Assembly: GCF_039523075.1 (NCBI RefSeq)
Contig: NZ_BAAAEP010000025.1
Coordinates: forward strand, 1 to 64,000
Origin: Caenispirillum bisanense
GTDB lineage: Bacteria; Pseudomonadota; Alphaproteobacteria; Rhodospirillales; Rhodospirillaceae
DNA length: 64,000 bases
Reading direction: 5' to 3'
Below are positions 1-8,100 of the stretch, piece after piece. The translations under genes were made by a program, and so were the position numbers. Position 1 is the first letter of the stretch, and every line of letters starts with the position of its first letter. The notes under the pieces are model-generated. The model ran no database searches. It saw only the letters and a list, made by a program, of their open reading frames with translations, and was not told where the DNA came from.

Positions 1-567
1 CCCCCCCCGCCCGGCCGCAGGCCGCCCGCCCGGCAGGACCGCCCCGCCGCGGGGGCGGAGGCGCGGGCGGCTGCCGCCGAGGCCAACGGCACCGGCGCGG
101 CGAACGGCGCCAACGGGGCCGACGCGGCGACCGCAGCGGGGGTCGATGGCGCCGCCGGCGCGCCGCAGCAGGCCAGCCGGCCGCCGGCCCGCCGCCCCAT
201 CCCCGACTCGCTCACCGGCCTGTCGGCGGACGAGCTGCGCTCCATCATGGGGGCTCCGGCGCAGGAAGTGGCGGAGGCGCCGGGCGTGCGCTGGCGCTAT
301 CGCGGCGCCGGCTGCACGCTGGACGTCCACCTGTTCCCGCGCGTCGAGTCGCAGGGGCTGTTCGCCCTCGACATGTCCGCCGAGGGACTGCCCGCCGCCC
401 GGTGCCTCGATACCTTCCGCGCTCCGCCGGCCGAAGCGGCGCCCGCTGCCCAGCCGGCCCAGCCGGCCCAGCCGCCCCAGGCGCCGGAGCAGCAGGGCCG
501 GGCGGCCGGGGCGCCGCAGCCGCTGCTGCCCGCCGGCGGCAGCCGGGGCGAAGCCACCAGCCGCTGA
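1..567 (+). CDS. Hypothetical protein, 5' end outside the window
   Basis: The reading frame is open from the first base to a TGA at 565-567, so the start lies upstream. About 188 residues are visible. The first 65 or so are low-complexity, rich in Ala, Pro, Arg and Gly. They lead into a compact segment beginning PIPDSLTGLSADELRSIMG, followed by a Trp-Arg-Tyr motif and two cysteines (GCTLDVHLF and AARCLDTF). The tail is again Ala/Pro/Gln-rich. The short folded part resembles small SmpA/BamE-like or lipoprotein-type domains that read as 'L-x-G-x-G-x-P ... W-x-Y', but this is only a resemblance. Function is unknown. A codon-by-codon open frame with sensible composition supports a real gene. Confidence 0.6.
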   Translation, partial: PPPPGRRPPARQDRPAAGAEARAAAAEANGTGAANGANGADAATAAGVDGAAGAPQQASRPPARRPIPDSLTGLSADELRSIMGAPAQEVAEAPGVRWRYRGAGCTLDVHLFPRVESQGLFALDMSAEGLPAARCLDTFRAPPAEAAPAAQPAQPAQPPQAPEQQGRAAGAPQPLLPAGGSRGEATSR

Positions 568-803
568 CCGCAGGACCGGCAGACGCACGACGTGCGCAAC
601 CTCCGGCCGCCGGGGCCGTTGTGTCTGCACCCGTTCCGCAAGAAATCACAGCCGGTGCCGTGGCCCCGTCCGGGGCGCCGCCCTGTCGGCTACCCCGCCG
701 TATAAAGTAGGACCATCGGCAGGCTGTCCTTTCTGCTTCGGGATCGGCAGAATGATCACTTCGGGATGTGTCCGTCAGGGGACGCCCCGACTGGAGGCTT
801 GCG

Positions 804-1301
804 GTGGCGAACACGAAAAAGGCCGGGCGTAACCGGCAATGCGCTGCCATTCCTTATGTGATCCGGGACGGTCAGGTACAGGTGATGCTGCTGACCTCGC
901 GGGGCACGGGGCGCTGGATCGTCCCCAAGGGATGGCCGAAAAAGAAGCATTCGGCGGCGGAGACGGCCGCCCTGGAGGCGTTCGAGGAAGGCGGCGTCGT
1001 CGGCGACGTGACGCCCGTGCCCATCGGCACCTACAGCTACACCAAATCCCTCCATTGCGGCGCCCTGCGCACGCTGGCGGTGGACGTTTTCGCCCTGCGC
1101 GTCCGCTACGAGGCGCTCGACTGGCCGGAGCGCGGCCAGCGCCGCCGCGTCTGGGTGACGCCGGAGGAAGCCTCGCTGATGGTGGCGGAACTGGAGCTGG
1201 CCGACCTGCTGTCGCGCTTCACCAGCGTCGAACGCAAGGCGCGGGCGGCGCATGAGGGCGCCTTCGTGCGCTCGCCGGTCGCCAACATCATTCCGGCCTG
1301 A
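804..1301 (+). CDS. Nudix hydrolase
   Basis: A 165-residue Nudix-fold hydrolase, expected to cleave nucleoside diphosphates linked to another moiety, possibly diphosphoinositol- or dinucleotide-polyphosphate-like substrates as in DIPP-type relatives. The Nudix box spans about residues 43-65: PKGW, then ETAALEAFEEGGV. The canonical Arg of the REUxEE core is Leu here, while both metal-binding Glu residues remain. PKGW just before the box is typical of alphaproteobacterial members. I chose the GTG at 804 because GGAGG lies 6 bases before it; an in-frame GTG at 768 gives 12 more residues without a clear ribosome site. It stands alone, convergent with the rplI operon. Substrate cannot be told from sequence. 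Confidence 0.85.
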   Translation: MANTKKAGRNRQCAAIPYVIRDGQVQVMLLTSRGTGRWIVPKGWPKKKHSAAETAALEAFEEGGVVGDVTPVPIGTYSYTKSLHCGALRTLAVDVFALRVRYEALDWPERGQRRRVWVTPEEASLMVAELELADLLSRFTSVERKARAAHEGAFVRSPVANIIPA

Positions 1302-1342
1302 CCCCTTCCGCCCGCCGCCGCGCGGGCAGCCCGGCGGACACG

Positions 1343-1374
1343 AAAAACCCCGCCGCTGAGGCCAGCGGCGGGGT
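1343..1374 (-). terminator. Rho-independent terminator of the rpsF-rpsR-rplI operon
   Basis: A perfect 12-bp stem (ACCCCGCCGCTG / CAGCGGCGGGGT) with an AGGC loop. Read on the minus strand it is followed by five T residues. It lies about 45 bp beyond the rplI stop codon, and may also stop the convergent Nudix gene. Confidence 0.85.
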
Positions 1375-1417
1375 GTTCCGTATGCGATGCAGCCGGAAAG
1401 GCGGCAGACGGTCAGGC

Positions 1418-1984
1418 TCAGGCCTGCTCGTCCGACTCCTCTTCCTCCGGCGCCTCGACGTCGAAGCCTTCTTCTTCGGCTTCAACGGCTTCGGCTTCCG
1501 GCTCGGCGGCGGAGCGCAGCTGGGCTTCGCCTTCTTCCTGCGTGCGGGCGACGGTGACCGGGACGGACACGGTCACTTCCGGGTGCAGGATGACGGCGAC
1601 CTGGTAACGGCCCAGGTCCTTGATCGGGTTGTTCAGCTCGATCTGGCCACGCTCGACGGAGAAACCGTTCTCCTTGATCGCCTGGGCGACGTCGCGGGCC
1701 GTCACGGAGCCGTACAGCTGGCCGCCTTCACCGGCCTGGCGCACCATGATGATGCTCAGGTCGGCCATCTTTTCGGCCACGGCCTGGGCTTCCTGACGGC
1801 GCTCCAGGTTACGGGCTTCAAGCTGGGCGCGCTGCGATTCGAACAGCTTGCGGTTCTTCTCGTTGGCACGCAGGGCCTTGCCCTGGGGCAGCAGGAAGTT
1901 GCGGGCAAACCCGGGCTTCACCTTCACGGTGTCGCCCATCTGGCCCAGCTTCGCAATGCGTTCGAGCAGAATGACTTCGGTCAT
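1418..1984 (-). CDS. rplI: 50S ribosomal protein L9
   Basis: L9, a 23S rRNA-binding protein of the large subunit; 188 residues, longer than the usual ~150. The start MTEVILLERIAKLGQMGDTV and the GFARNFLLPQGKA segment are the family's N-terminal rRNA-binding domain; the second domain includes GQLYGSVTARDVA. The last ~30 residues are an acidic Glu-rich extension (EAEEEGFDVEAPEEEE), common in alphaproteobacterial L9. It is the third gene of the S6-S18-L9 operon, 22 bases after rpsR, and is followed by a strong terminator. Confidence 0.98.
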   Translation of the reverse strand: MTEVILLERIAKLGQMGDTVKVKPGFARNFLLPQGKALRANEKNRKLFESQRAQLEARNLERRQEAQAVAEKMADLSIIMVRQAGEGGQLYGSVTARDVAQAIKENGFSVERGQIELNNPIKDLGRYQVAVILHPEVTVSVPVTVARTQEEGEAQLRSAAEPEAEAVEAEEEGFDVEAPEEEESDEQA

Positions 1985-2006
1985 ATCGATGTCCTCCTTG
2001 CCCGGC

Positions 2007-2240
2007 TCACTTCACCACATACGGCAGCAGGGCCAGGAAGCGGGAACGCTTGATGGCCTGGGCCAGCTTGCGCTGCTTCTTGGCCGAGACGGCCGTGATG
2101 CGGGACGGGACAATCTTGCCGCGCTCGGAAATGAAGCGCTGCAGCAGCTTCACGTCCTTGTAGTCGATCTTCGGGGCGTTGGCGCCGGAGAACGGGCAGG
2201 TCTTGCGACGGCGGAAGAACGGACGACGGGCGGCAGCCAT
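2007..2240 (-). CDS. rpsR: 30S ribosomal protein S18
   Basis: S18, 77 residues, which pairs with S6 on the platform of the small subunit. Family hallmarks are the basic N-terminus (ARRPFFRRRKTCPF), the KIDYKDVKLLQRFISERGKI core and the KRSRFLALLPYV ending. Its ATG overlaps the TAA stop of rpsF by one base (TAATG), so the two are translationally coupled, which suits the equal amounts needed for an S6:S18 heterodimer. Confidence 0.98.
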   Translation of the reverse strand: MAAARRPFFRRRKTCPFSGANAPKIDYKDVKLLQRFISERGKIVPSRITAVSAKKQRKLAQAIKRSRFLALLPYVVK

Positions 2241-2698
2241 TATTCAGCTCCCTCGCTGCGGGAATCACGACGGTCGCCGCGGTCACCACGCTCGCCGCGG
2301 TGGTCACCACGCTCGCCACGCTCACGGCCGCCACGGCCGCCACGCGGGCCGCGGTCGCCACGGTCGCCGCGCTCGTTGCGGGTCTGCAGGACGGCCGAGG
2401 GGCCTTCCTCCAGTTCCTCGACGCGCACGACCATGTGGCGCAGCACGTCTTCGTTCAGACGCAGCAGGCGCTCCATCTCGTGAACCGCCGGGGCCGGGGC
2501 GTCGATGTTCATCAGAACATAGTGACCCTTGCGGTTCTTCTTGATGCGGTAGCTGAGGTTGCGCAGACCCCAGTATTCCTTCTTGCCAACGGAACCACCG
2601 CCCTGGGCGATGATGTTGGCCATGTCGTCCGCCAGCTGCTCGACCTGGGTGGCCGAGATGTCCTGGCGCGCGATCAGCACGCTTTCATACAAAGGCAT
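2240..2698 (-). CDS. rpsF: 30S ribosomal protein S6
   Basis: S6, the S18 partner; 152 residues. The core (about 1-110) begins MPLYESVLIARQDIS and contains YRIKKNRKGHYVLMNIDAP and LRHMVVRVEEL. Past residue 110 the protein becomes a low-complexity tail made almost wholly of Arg, Gly, Asp, Glu and Ser, with RGD written several times. Such charged tails are frequent on alphaproteobacterial S6 but vary in length. First gene of its operon, with a promoter candidate about 120 bp upstream. Confidence 0.98.
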   Translation of the reverse strand: MPLYESVLIARQDISATQVEQLADDMANIIAQGGGSVGKKEYWGLRNLSYRIKKNRKGHYVLMNIDAPAPAVHEMERLLRLNEDVLRHMVVRVEELEEGPSAVLQTRNERGDRGDRGPRGGRGGRERGERGDHRGERGDRGDRRDSRSEGAE

Positions 2699-2816
2699 CG
2701 TCTAGAGACCCTTTTGGCTTGTCTCATCCCGCAGCGGTCCCCATGACCGGCGGGCATAGCCGGACCCCAACGATGGGAGGAGATCCGGCAAGGGACACGG
2801 TTTCGTGAAGCCGCGC

Positions 2817-2844
2817 ACTATACGTCAGCCGGCCCCGATTGCAA
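2817..2844 (-). promoter_or_regulatory. Candidate sigma-70-type promoter for rpsF-rpsR-rplI
   Basis: On the minus strand, TTGCAA (-35) and TATAGT (-10) are separated by 16 bp, about 120 bp before the rpsF start in the 283-bp gap shared with fabD. Confidence 0.5.
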
Positions 2845-2981
2845 CCCCTGTCCTGCCCGCGGCTGCGCATGCCGCTTGACAGGGCGCCGCCGCCTGCGCA
2901 CTTTGCCCGGCATTTGCGGCCGGCCGCCGCCCCGCGTGCGCGGCCGCCGCCCATATCCATTGACGTGGAGGGACTGGCGCC

Positions 2982-3926
2982 ATGGCGCGTGCACTGGTGT
3001 TCCCCGGCCAGGGGTCGCAGGCAGTCGGGATGGGCAAGGAACTGGCCGACGCCTTCGCGCCGGCCCGCGAGGTGTTCGAGGAAGTGGACGAGGCGCTGGG
3101 CCAGGGCCTGTCGCGCCTGATGTTCGAAGGCCCCGACGACCAGCTGACACTGACCGAGAACGCCCAGCCGGCGCTGATGGCGGTGTCGCTGGCCGTGGTG
3201 CGGGTGCTGGAGCGCGAGGGCGGGCTCGACCTGCCGTCGATCGCCGGTTTCGTCGCCGGCCACTCCCTCGGTGAATACTCCGCCCTGTGCGCCGCCGGCG
3301 CGCTGGAGATCGGCGATACCGCCCGGCTGCTGAAGATCCGCGGTCAGGCCATGCAGAAGGCCGTGCCGGTGGGCGTCGGCGCCATGGCGGCGCTGCTCGG
3401 CCTCGACCTCGATCAGGCCCGTGAGGTGGCGGAGGCCGCCGCCCAGGGCGAGGTGATCGCCGCCGCCAACGACAATGCCCCCGGCCAGGTGGTGGTCTCC
3501 GGCCACAAGGCGGCGGTGGAACGCGCCGTGGCGCTGGCCGCCGAGCGCGGCGCCAAGCGCTCGGTCATGCTGCCGGTGTCCGCCCCCTTCCATTGCCCGC
3601 TGATGCAGCCGGCCGCCGACGCCATGGCCCAGGCCCTGGCCAACGTCGACATCCGCAGCCCGCGCCTGCCGGTGGTGGCCAACGTCACCGCCAGCCCCAC
3701 CACCGATCCCGCCGCCATCCGCGAGCTGCTGGTCGAGCAGGTGACCGGCGCCGTGCGCTGGCGTGAAAGCGTGCTGGCCATGAAGGCGCTGGGCGTCGAT
3801 ACGCTGGTGGAGCTGGGCTCCGGCAAGGTGCTCACCGGCCTCGCCCGCCGCATCGACCGTGAACTGACCGGGGTGGCCGTCAACGGCCCGGCCGACATCG
3901 AGAGCTTCCTGAAGAGCCTCGGCTGA
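2982..3926 (+). CDS. fabD: Malonyl-CoA:ACP transacylase
   Basis: Loads malonyl groups from CoA onto acyl carrier protein, supplying the extender unit for fatty-acid synthesis. 314 residues, a normal length. The N-terminal FPGQGSQ motif and the nucleophile elbow GHSLGEYSAL (about residue 90) are present, as is the SAPFHCPLM histidine region near residue 200. A GGAGGG ribosome site precedes the ATG. It opens the cluster fabD-fabG-acpP-fabF-mltG; fabG follows after 26 bp. Confidence 0.97.
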   Translation: MARALVFPGQGSQAVGMGKELADAFAPAREVFEEVDEALGQGLSRLMFEGPDDQLTLTENAQPALMAVSLAVVRVLEREGGLDLPSIAGFVAGHSLGEYSALCAAGALEIGDTARLLKIRGQAMQKAVPVGVGAMAALLGLDLDQAREVAEAAAQGEVIAAANDNAPGQVVVSGHKAAVERAVALAAERGAKRSVMLPVSAPFHCPLMQPAADAMAQALANVDIRSPRLPVVANVTASPTTDPAAIRELLVEQVTGAVRWRESVLAMKALGVDTLVELGSGKVLTGLARRIDRELTGVAVNGPADIESFLKSLG

Positions 3927-3952
3927 GCCCAACCGCAGGGGAGAAAGCGCCC

Positions 3953-4690
3953 ATGTTCGATCTGACCGAAAAGACCGTGCTGGTGACCGGCGCCTCCGGC
4001 GGCCTGGGTGCCGCCGTCGCCAAGGCGTTGCACGCCCGCGGCGCCGTCGTCGCCATCTCCGGCACCCGGCGCGAGGCGCTGGACGCCCTGGCCGTCACCC
4101 TGGCCGACCGCGTCCACGTGCTGCCGTGCAACCTGTCCTCCGCCGAGGATGTCGAGGCGCTGGTGCCCGCCGCCGTCGAGGCCATGGGCAGCCTGGACGT
4201 GCTGGTGAACAATGCCGGCGTCACCCGCGACGGCCTCATCCTGCGCATGAAGGACGAGGACTGGCAGTCGGTGATCGACGTCAACCTGACCGCCGCCTTC
4301 CGCCTGTCGCGCGCCGCCGTGAAGGGCATGATGAAGCGCCGGTCGGGCCGCATCATCAACATCACCTCCATCGTCGGTCACACCGGCAATCCCGGCCAGG
4401 TCAACTATGCCGCCTCCAAGGCCGGCATGACCGGGCTGACCAAGTCTCTGGCCCAGGAAGTGGCGAGCCGCGGCATCACGGTGAACTGCATCGCGCCGGG
4501 CTTCATCGAGACCGCCATGACCGACAAGCTGAGCGACGAGCAGAAGGCCAAGCTGAACGCCGGCATTCCGCTCGGCCGCATGGGCACGCCGGAGGACATC
4601 GCCGCCGCCGTCATCTACCTGGCGAGCGACGAGGCCTCCTACGTCACCGGCCAGACGCTGCACGTCAACGGCGGCATGGCCATGATCTGA
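3953..4690 (+). CDS. fabG: 3-oxoacyl-ACP reductase
   Basis: NADPH-dependent reduction of 3-oxoacyl-ACP in the fatty-acid elongation cycle. 245-residue short-chain dehydrogenase: cofactor motif TGASGGLG near residue 13, NNAG near residue 85, catalytic Tyr-x3-Lys in NYAASKAG near residue 148, and the C-terminal YVTGQTLHVNGGMAMI typical of FabG. Preceded by GGGGAGAAAG, 26 bp after fabD, and followed by acpP after a 198-bp gap that may hold a separate acpP promoter. Confidence 0.97.
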   Translation: MFDLTEKTVLVTGASGGLGAAVAKALHARGAVVAISGTRREALDALAVTLADRVHVLPCNLSSAEDVEALVPAAVEAMGSLDVLVNNAGVTRDGLILRMKDEDWQSVIDVNLTAAFRLSRAAVKGMMKRRSGRIINITSIVGHTGNPGQVNYAASKAGMTGLTKSLAQEVASRGITVNCIAPGFIETAMTDKLSDEQKAKLNAGIPLGRMGTPEDIAAAVIYLASDEASYVTGQTLHVNGGMAMI

Positions 4691-4888
4691 TGCCCTTGCG
4701 GGGCGGCGGCTTTCTCCCGACATTGGGGCGCGCAACGGCTGGTCCGGGGCTGCCGCGGTGTCATGTTGGTGTGGTCAAGGCCCCGCAAGTGTGCTACCAA
4801 CGCCCGAACCCCGGCCTTTTACCGCGGGGTATTTGGCGTACCCGATCGATCCACCACACAACACTTTGTGAATTTGAGGACTGACGAC

Positions 4889-5125
4889 ATGAGCGACGTC
4901 GCCGAGCGCGTTAAGAAGATCGTGGTTGAGCACCTCGGTGTCGAGGAGGCCAAGGTCACCGAGAACGCCTCCTTCATCGACGACCTGGGCGCCGACAGCC
5001 TCGACACCGTCGAGCTGGTGATGGCGTTCGAAGAAGAGTTCGGCGTGGAGATTCCGGACGACGCGGCCGAGAAGATCCTGACCGTGAAGGACGCCATCGA
5101 CTTCATCCAGGCGAACGCGAAGTAA
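4889..5125 (+). CDS. acpP: Acyl carrier protein
   Basis: 78-residue acidic carrier protein whose 4'-phosphopantetheine arm holds growing acyl chains. The attachment serine lies in GADSLDTVEL, and the helices run to the FIQANAK C-terminus. I took the ATG at 4889, giving MSDVAERVKKIV, because upstream in-frame codons do not fit the family and a GAGGA site lies just before it. The 198-bp leader after fabG is longer than other gaps in the cluster, consistent with extra, ACP-specific transcription. Confidence 0.98.
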   Translation: MSDVAERVKKIVVEHLGVEEAKVTENASFIDDLGADSLDTVELVMAFEEEFGVEIPDDAAEKILTVKDAIDFIQANAK

Positions 5126-5223
5126 GGTCGGGCGCGCTGCCGCAGTGATGCCGGCGGCGCAACCACCTGGGCCCGGGCGTCGGCTGCGGCGGCGGGCGAG
5201 CAGAGACAGTATTCGGGAGAGCC

Positions 5224-6486
5224 ATGAGACGAGTTGTCGTCACCGGCGTCGGCATGGTCACGCCGCTGGGCTGCGGCGTCGAAGGCAACTGGACCCGCCT
5301 CTTGAACAGCGAGAGCGGTATCCGCGCCATCGACCACTTCGACGTGTCGGACCTGCCGGCCAAGATCGCCGGTACGGTTCCCAAGGGCGAGAACGACCTG
5401 CATCGTTTCGACGCCGACGCCTATGTTCCGGCCAAGGACCGGCGCCGCATGGACGAGTTCATCGTCTATGGCATGGCCGCCGCCATCCAGGCCATCGAGG
5501 ACAGCGGCTGGACGCCCGAAAGCGATGAGGACCGCGAGCGCACCGGCGTGATCATCGGCTCCGGCATCGGCGGCCTCGGCAACATTGCCGGCGCCGAAGA
5601 CACCATGGTCGCCAACGGCCCGCGCAAGCTCAGCCCGTTCTTCATTCCGTCGTCGCTGATCAACCTGGTCTCCGGCCATGTGTCGATCAAGTACGGCTTC
5701 AAGGGCCCCAACCACTCGGTGGTGACCGCCTGCTCCACCGGCGCGCACGCCATCGGCGATGCCAGCCGCATCATCAAGTACGGCGACGCCGACGTGATGA
5801 TCGCCGGCGGTGCCGAAGCGGCCGTCTGCCGCCTGGGCATGGCCGGCTTCGCCGCTGCCCGCGCCCTGTCCACCGGCTTCAACGAGACGCCGACCCGCGC
5901 CTCCCGCCCGTGGGACAAGGATCGCGACGGCTTCGTCATGGGCGAAGGTGCCGGCATCCTGGTGCTGGAAGAATACGAACACGCCAAGGCCCGCGGCGCC
6001 CGCATTTACGGCGAGGTGCTCGGCTACGGCATGTCGGGTGACGCCTACCACATCACCGCTCCGGCGGAAGACGGCAACGGCGGCTTCCGCGCCATGCGCA
6101 ATGCGCTGCGCGATGCCGGCCTGAGCGTCGATGCGGTCGATTACGTCAATGCCCATGGCACCTCCACGCCGCTCGGCGACGAGATCGAGCTGGGGGCGGT
6201 CAAGCGGCTGTTCGGCGACCACGCCTACAAGCTGTCCATGTCGTCGACCAAGTCGGCGGTGGGGCATCTGCTGGGCGCCGCCGGGGCGATCGAGGCGATC
6301 TACTCCCTGCTCGCCCTGCGCGACCAGGTGGTGCCGCCGACCCTCAACCTGGACAATCCCTCCGACGGCTGCGACATCGACCTGGTGCCGCACAAGCCCA
6401 AGGAGCGGACGGTGAACGTGGCCGTTTCCAACAGCTTCGGCTTTGGCGGCACCAACGCCTCGCTGGTGCTGGGCCGCGCGCCCTGA
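5224..6486 (+). CDS. fabF: 3-oxoacyl-ACP synthase II
   Basis: Condensing enzyme that elongates acyl-ACP with malonyl-ACP. 420 residues, normal for FabF. The thiolase-fold active site is complete: nucleophilic Cys in VVTACSTGAH (about 178), His in NAHGTSTPLGD (about 318) and His in KSAVGHLLGAAGA (about 354), with the SFGFGGTNAS glycine-rich loop near the end. Ribosome site GGGAG precedes the ATG. Fourth gene of the fab cluster, 42 bp upstream of mltG. Confidence 0.97.
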   Translation: MRRVVVTGVGMVTPLGCGVEGNWTRLLNSESGIRAIDHFDVSDLPAKIAGTVPKGENDLHRFDADAYVPAKDRRRMDEFIVYGMAAAIQAIEDSGWTPESDEDRERTGVIIGSGIGGLGNIAGAEDTMVANGPRKLSPFFIPSSLINLVSGHVSIKYGFKGPNHSVVTACSTGAHAIGDASRIIKYGDADVMIAGGAEAAVCRLGMAGFAAARALSTGFNETPTRASRPWDKDRDGFVMGEGAGILVLEEYEHAKARGARIYGEVLGYGMSGDAYHITAPAEDGNGGFRAMRNALRDAGLSVDAVDYVNAHGTSTPLGDEIELGAVKRLFGDHAYKLSMSSTKSAVGHLLGAAGAIEAIYSLLALRDQVVPPTLNLDNPSDGCDIDLVPHKPKERTVNVAVSNSFGFGGTNASLVLGRAP

Positions 6487-6528
6487 GGGGCGCCCGGTCC
6501 GGTTCCCGCAGCCTGACGGCCTGACGGC

Positions 6529-7536
6529 ATGCGCGTTCTTCGCACGCTGATCAAATTGACGATCGCGCTGGTTCTCGCCGGCGCGATCGTTGCCGTTTCC
6601 GGCTGGTGGTGGGCCACCCGCACCTTCGAGGCGCCGGGGCCGCTGCCGCAGGACACCACCGTCATCATCCCCAAGGGCTCGGGCCTCGCGCGCATCGCCG
6701 CGGTTCTGGCCGAGGCGGGGGTGATCGAGGGCGACCAGCTGCACCGCACCCTGTTCACCGTCGGCGTCAAGGCCTCCGGCCGGGCCGCCGGGCTGCACGC
6801 CGGCGAGTACCGGTTCCCGGCCGGCACCTCCATGCGGCAGGCGCTGGACATGCTGGCGGCGGGCAAGGTGGTGGTGCGGTCGCTGACCATCGCCGAGGGG
6901 CTGACGACGCCGACCGTGCTGACCCTCGTCGCCGCCGCCGAAGGGCTGGAGGGCGACCTGCCGCCGCCGCCGGCCACCGGCGACCTGCTGCCGGAAACCT
7001 ACCACTACAGCTGGGGCGACAGCCGCGAGGTCATGGTCCGCCGCATGCGCGAGGCCATGCGCCGCACCGTCGCCGACCTGTGGGAGAAGCGCGCCCCCGA
7101 CCTGCCGCTGGCCTCGCCGGAGGAGGCGCTGGTGCTGGCCTCCATCGTCGAGAAGGAAACCGGCATCGCCGCCGAGCGGCCGCGGGTGGCGGCGGTGTTC
7201 ATCAACCGCCTGCGCAAGGGCATGCGGCTGCAGTCGGACCCGACGGTGATCTATGGTCTGGCGCCGGAGACCGGCACCCTCGGCCGGGCGCTCACCCGCC
7301 GCGACCTGGAAAGCCAGACCGCCTACAACACCTATGTCATCGACCGCCTGCCGCCGGCCCCCATCGCCAACCCCGGCCGAGCGTCCATCGAGGCGGTGCT
7401 GAACCCCATCTCCACCCGCGATCTCTACTTCGTGGCCGACGGCACCGGCGGCCATGCCTTCGCCGAGACGCTGGAAGAGCACAACCGCAATGTCGCCCGC
7501 TGGCGCCGCATCCAGCGCGGCCAGACCGGCAACTGA
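6529..7536 (+). CDS. mltG: Endolytic murein transglycosylase (YceG family)
   Basis: Inner-membrane lytic transglycosylase thought to cut nascent glycan strands and so set their length. 335 residues: one N-terminal membrane helix (about 5-30), then a LysM-like part (GLHAGEYRFPAGTSMRQALD) and the YceG catalytic domain with ASIVEKETG, whose Glu is the catalytic residue, and LQSDPTVIYG further on. Placing mltG directly after fabF is common in Alphaproteobacteria and links lipid and wall synthesis. Confidence 0.95.
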   Translation: MRVLRTLIKLTIALVLAGAIVAVSGWWWATRTFEAPGPLPQDTTVIIPKGSGLARIAAVLAEAGVIEGDQLHRTLFTVGVKASGRAAGLHAGEYRFPAGTSMRQALDMLAAGKVVVRSLTIAEGLTTPTVLTLVAAAEGLEGDLPPPPATGDLLPETYHYSWGDSREVMVRRMREAMRRTVADLWEKRAPDLPLASPEEALVLASIVEKETGIAAERPRVAAVFINRLRKGMRLQSDPTVIYGLAPETGTLGRALTRRDLESQTAYNTYVIDRLPPAPIANPGRASIEAVLNPISTRDLYFVADGTGGHAFAETLEEHNRNVARWRRIQRGQTGN

Positions 7537-7686
7537 TCGCCGGTTCGGCGCCGGATTTCGGCCGCTCGCCGCCGCCCCTCCCGGGCCGACTCATTTCGCC
7601 ATCAAACCTGTTGCCACTGGCTTTGTCTTGCGGCATGCTCCTACCCCATAAGGTGCAGGCGGGCATCCTTTCGGGGGGTGTGCAAG

Positions 7687-8043
7687 ATGCGGGCGTTCCT
7701 GATGACGGTGGCGGCCGTGGTGGCCCTGGTGGTCGCCGTGGCGGTAACCCAGGTTGCGGTCTTTGTGGTTCCGGCCGGCGCCAGCGTGGCGACGGCGAGT
7801 ACGGCGCGTGCCGATGTGGCGGCGGGCGCCGCGCCCGACGGCATGGTCTATATCGTCACCCGCGGCGCCGACATGCGCTTTGTCGACAGCGCCGATGCCA
7901 TCTGCCGCCGTCAGTTCTCGCGCCCGGACGAAGGCTGCCGGGGCCTGGTGCGCAGCTGGGTGATGCGGGAAACGCGGGTGCTGGCGGAATTGCCCTACAG
8001 CGAAACCCTGTGGCGCGTCGCCGCCGGCGGCGACCGGCCGTAA
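7687..8043 (+). CDS. Hypothetical secreted or membrane-anchored protein
   Basis: 118 residues of unknown function. The first ~40 residues (MRAFLMTVAAVVALVVAVAV and on) form a long hydrophobic segment, either an uncleaved anchor or a signal peptide ending near ARA. The remainder (DGMVYIVTRGADMRFVDSAD and on) is small with two cysteines (AICRRQ and EGCRGL). I chose the ATG at 7687 because a GGGGGG run lies 8-10 bases before it; a GTG at 7678 is also in frame. It is convergent with rnd. Confidence 0.55.
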   Translation: MRAFLMTVAAVVALVVAVAVTQVAVFVVPAGASVATASTARADVAAGAAPDGMVYIVTRGADMRFVDSADAICRRQFSRPDEGCRGLVRSWVMRETRVLAELPYSETLWRVAAGGDRP

Positions 8044-8059
8044 GGGCGGTGCCGCGGCG

Positions 8060-8084
8060 GCTGCCGGGCGAGAGGCCCGGCGGC
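8060..8084. terminator. Hairpin between convergent genes
   Basis: GCCGGGC / GCCCGGC stem (extendable by three further pairs) with a GAGAG loop, between a plus-strand hypothetical gene and minus-strand rnd. It has no T-run on either strand, so termination is only suggested by position. Confidence 0.35.
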
Positions 8085-8100
8085 GCGGGGAGGGGCGAGG

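Noticed and set aside
568..803. TATAAA at 701-706 as a -10 for the Nudix gene
   Set aside because: No acceptable -35 at 16-18 bp upstream, so not called.
2876..2904. TTGACA at 2876 as a fabD promoter
   Set aside because: A perfect -35 hexamer, but the hexamer 17 bp on (CACTTT) is not a credible -10.
4819..7482. 887-codon minus-strand open frame opposite acpP, fabF and mltG
   Set aside because: Shadow of well-supported genes in high-GC DNA; composition is His/Gly/Ala/Asp-rich with no family motif.
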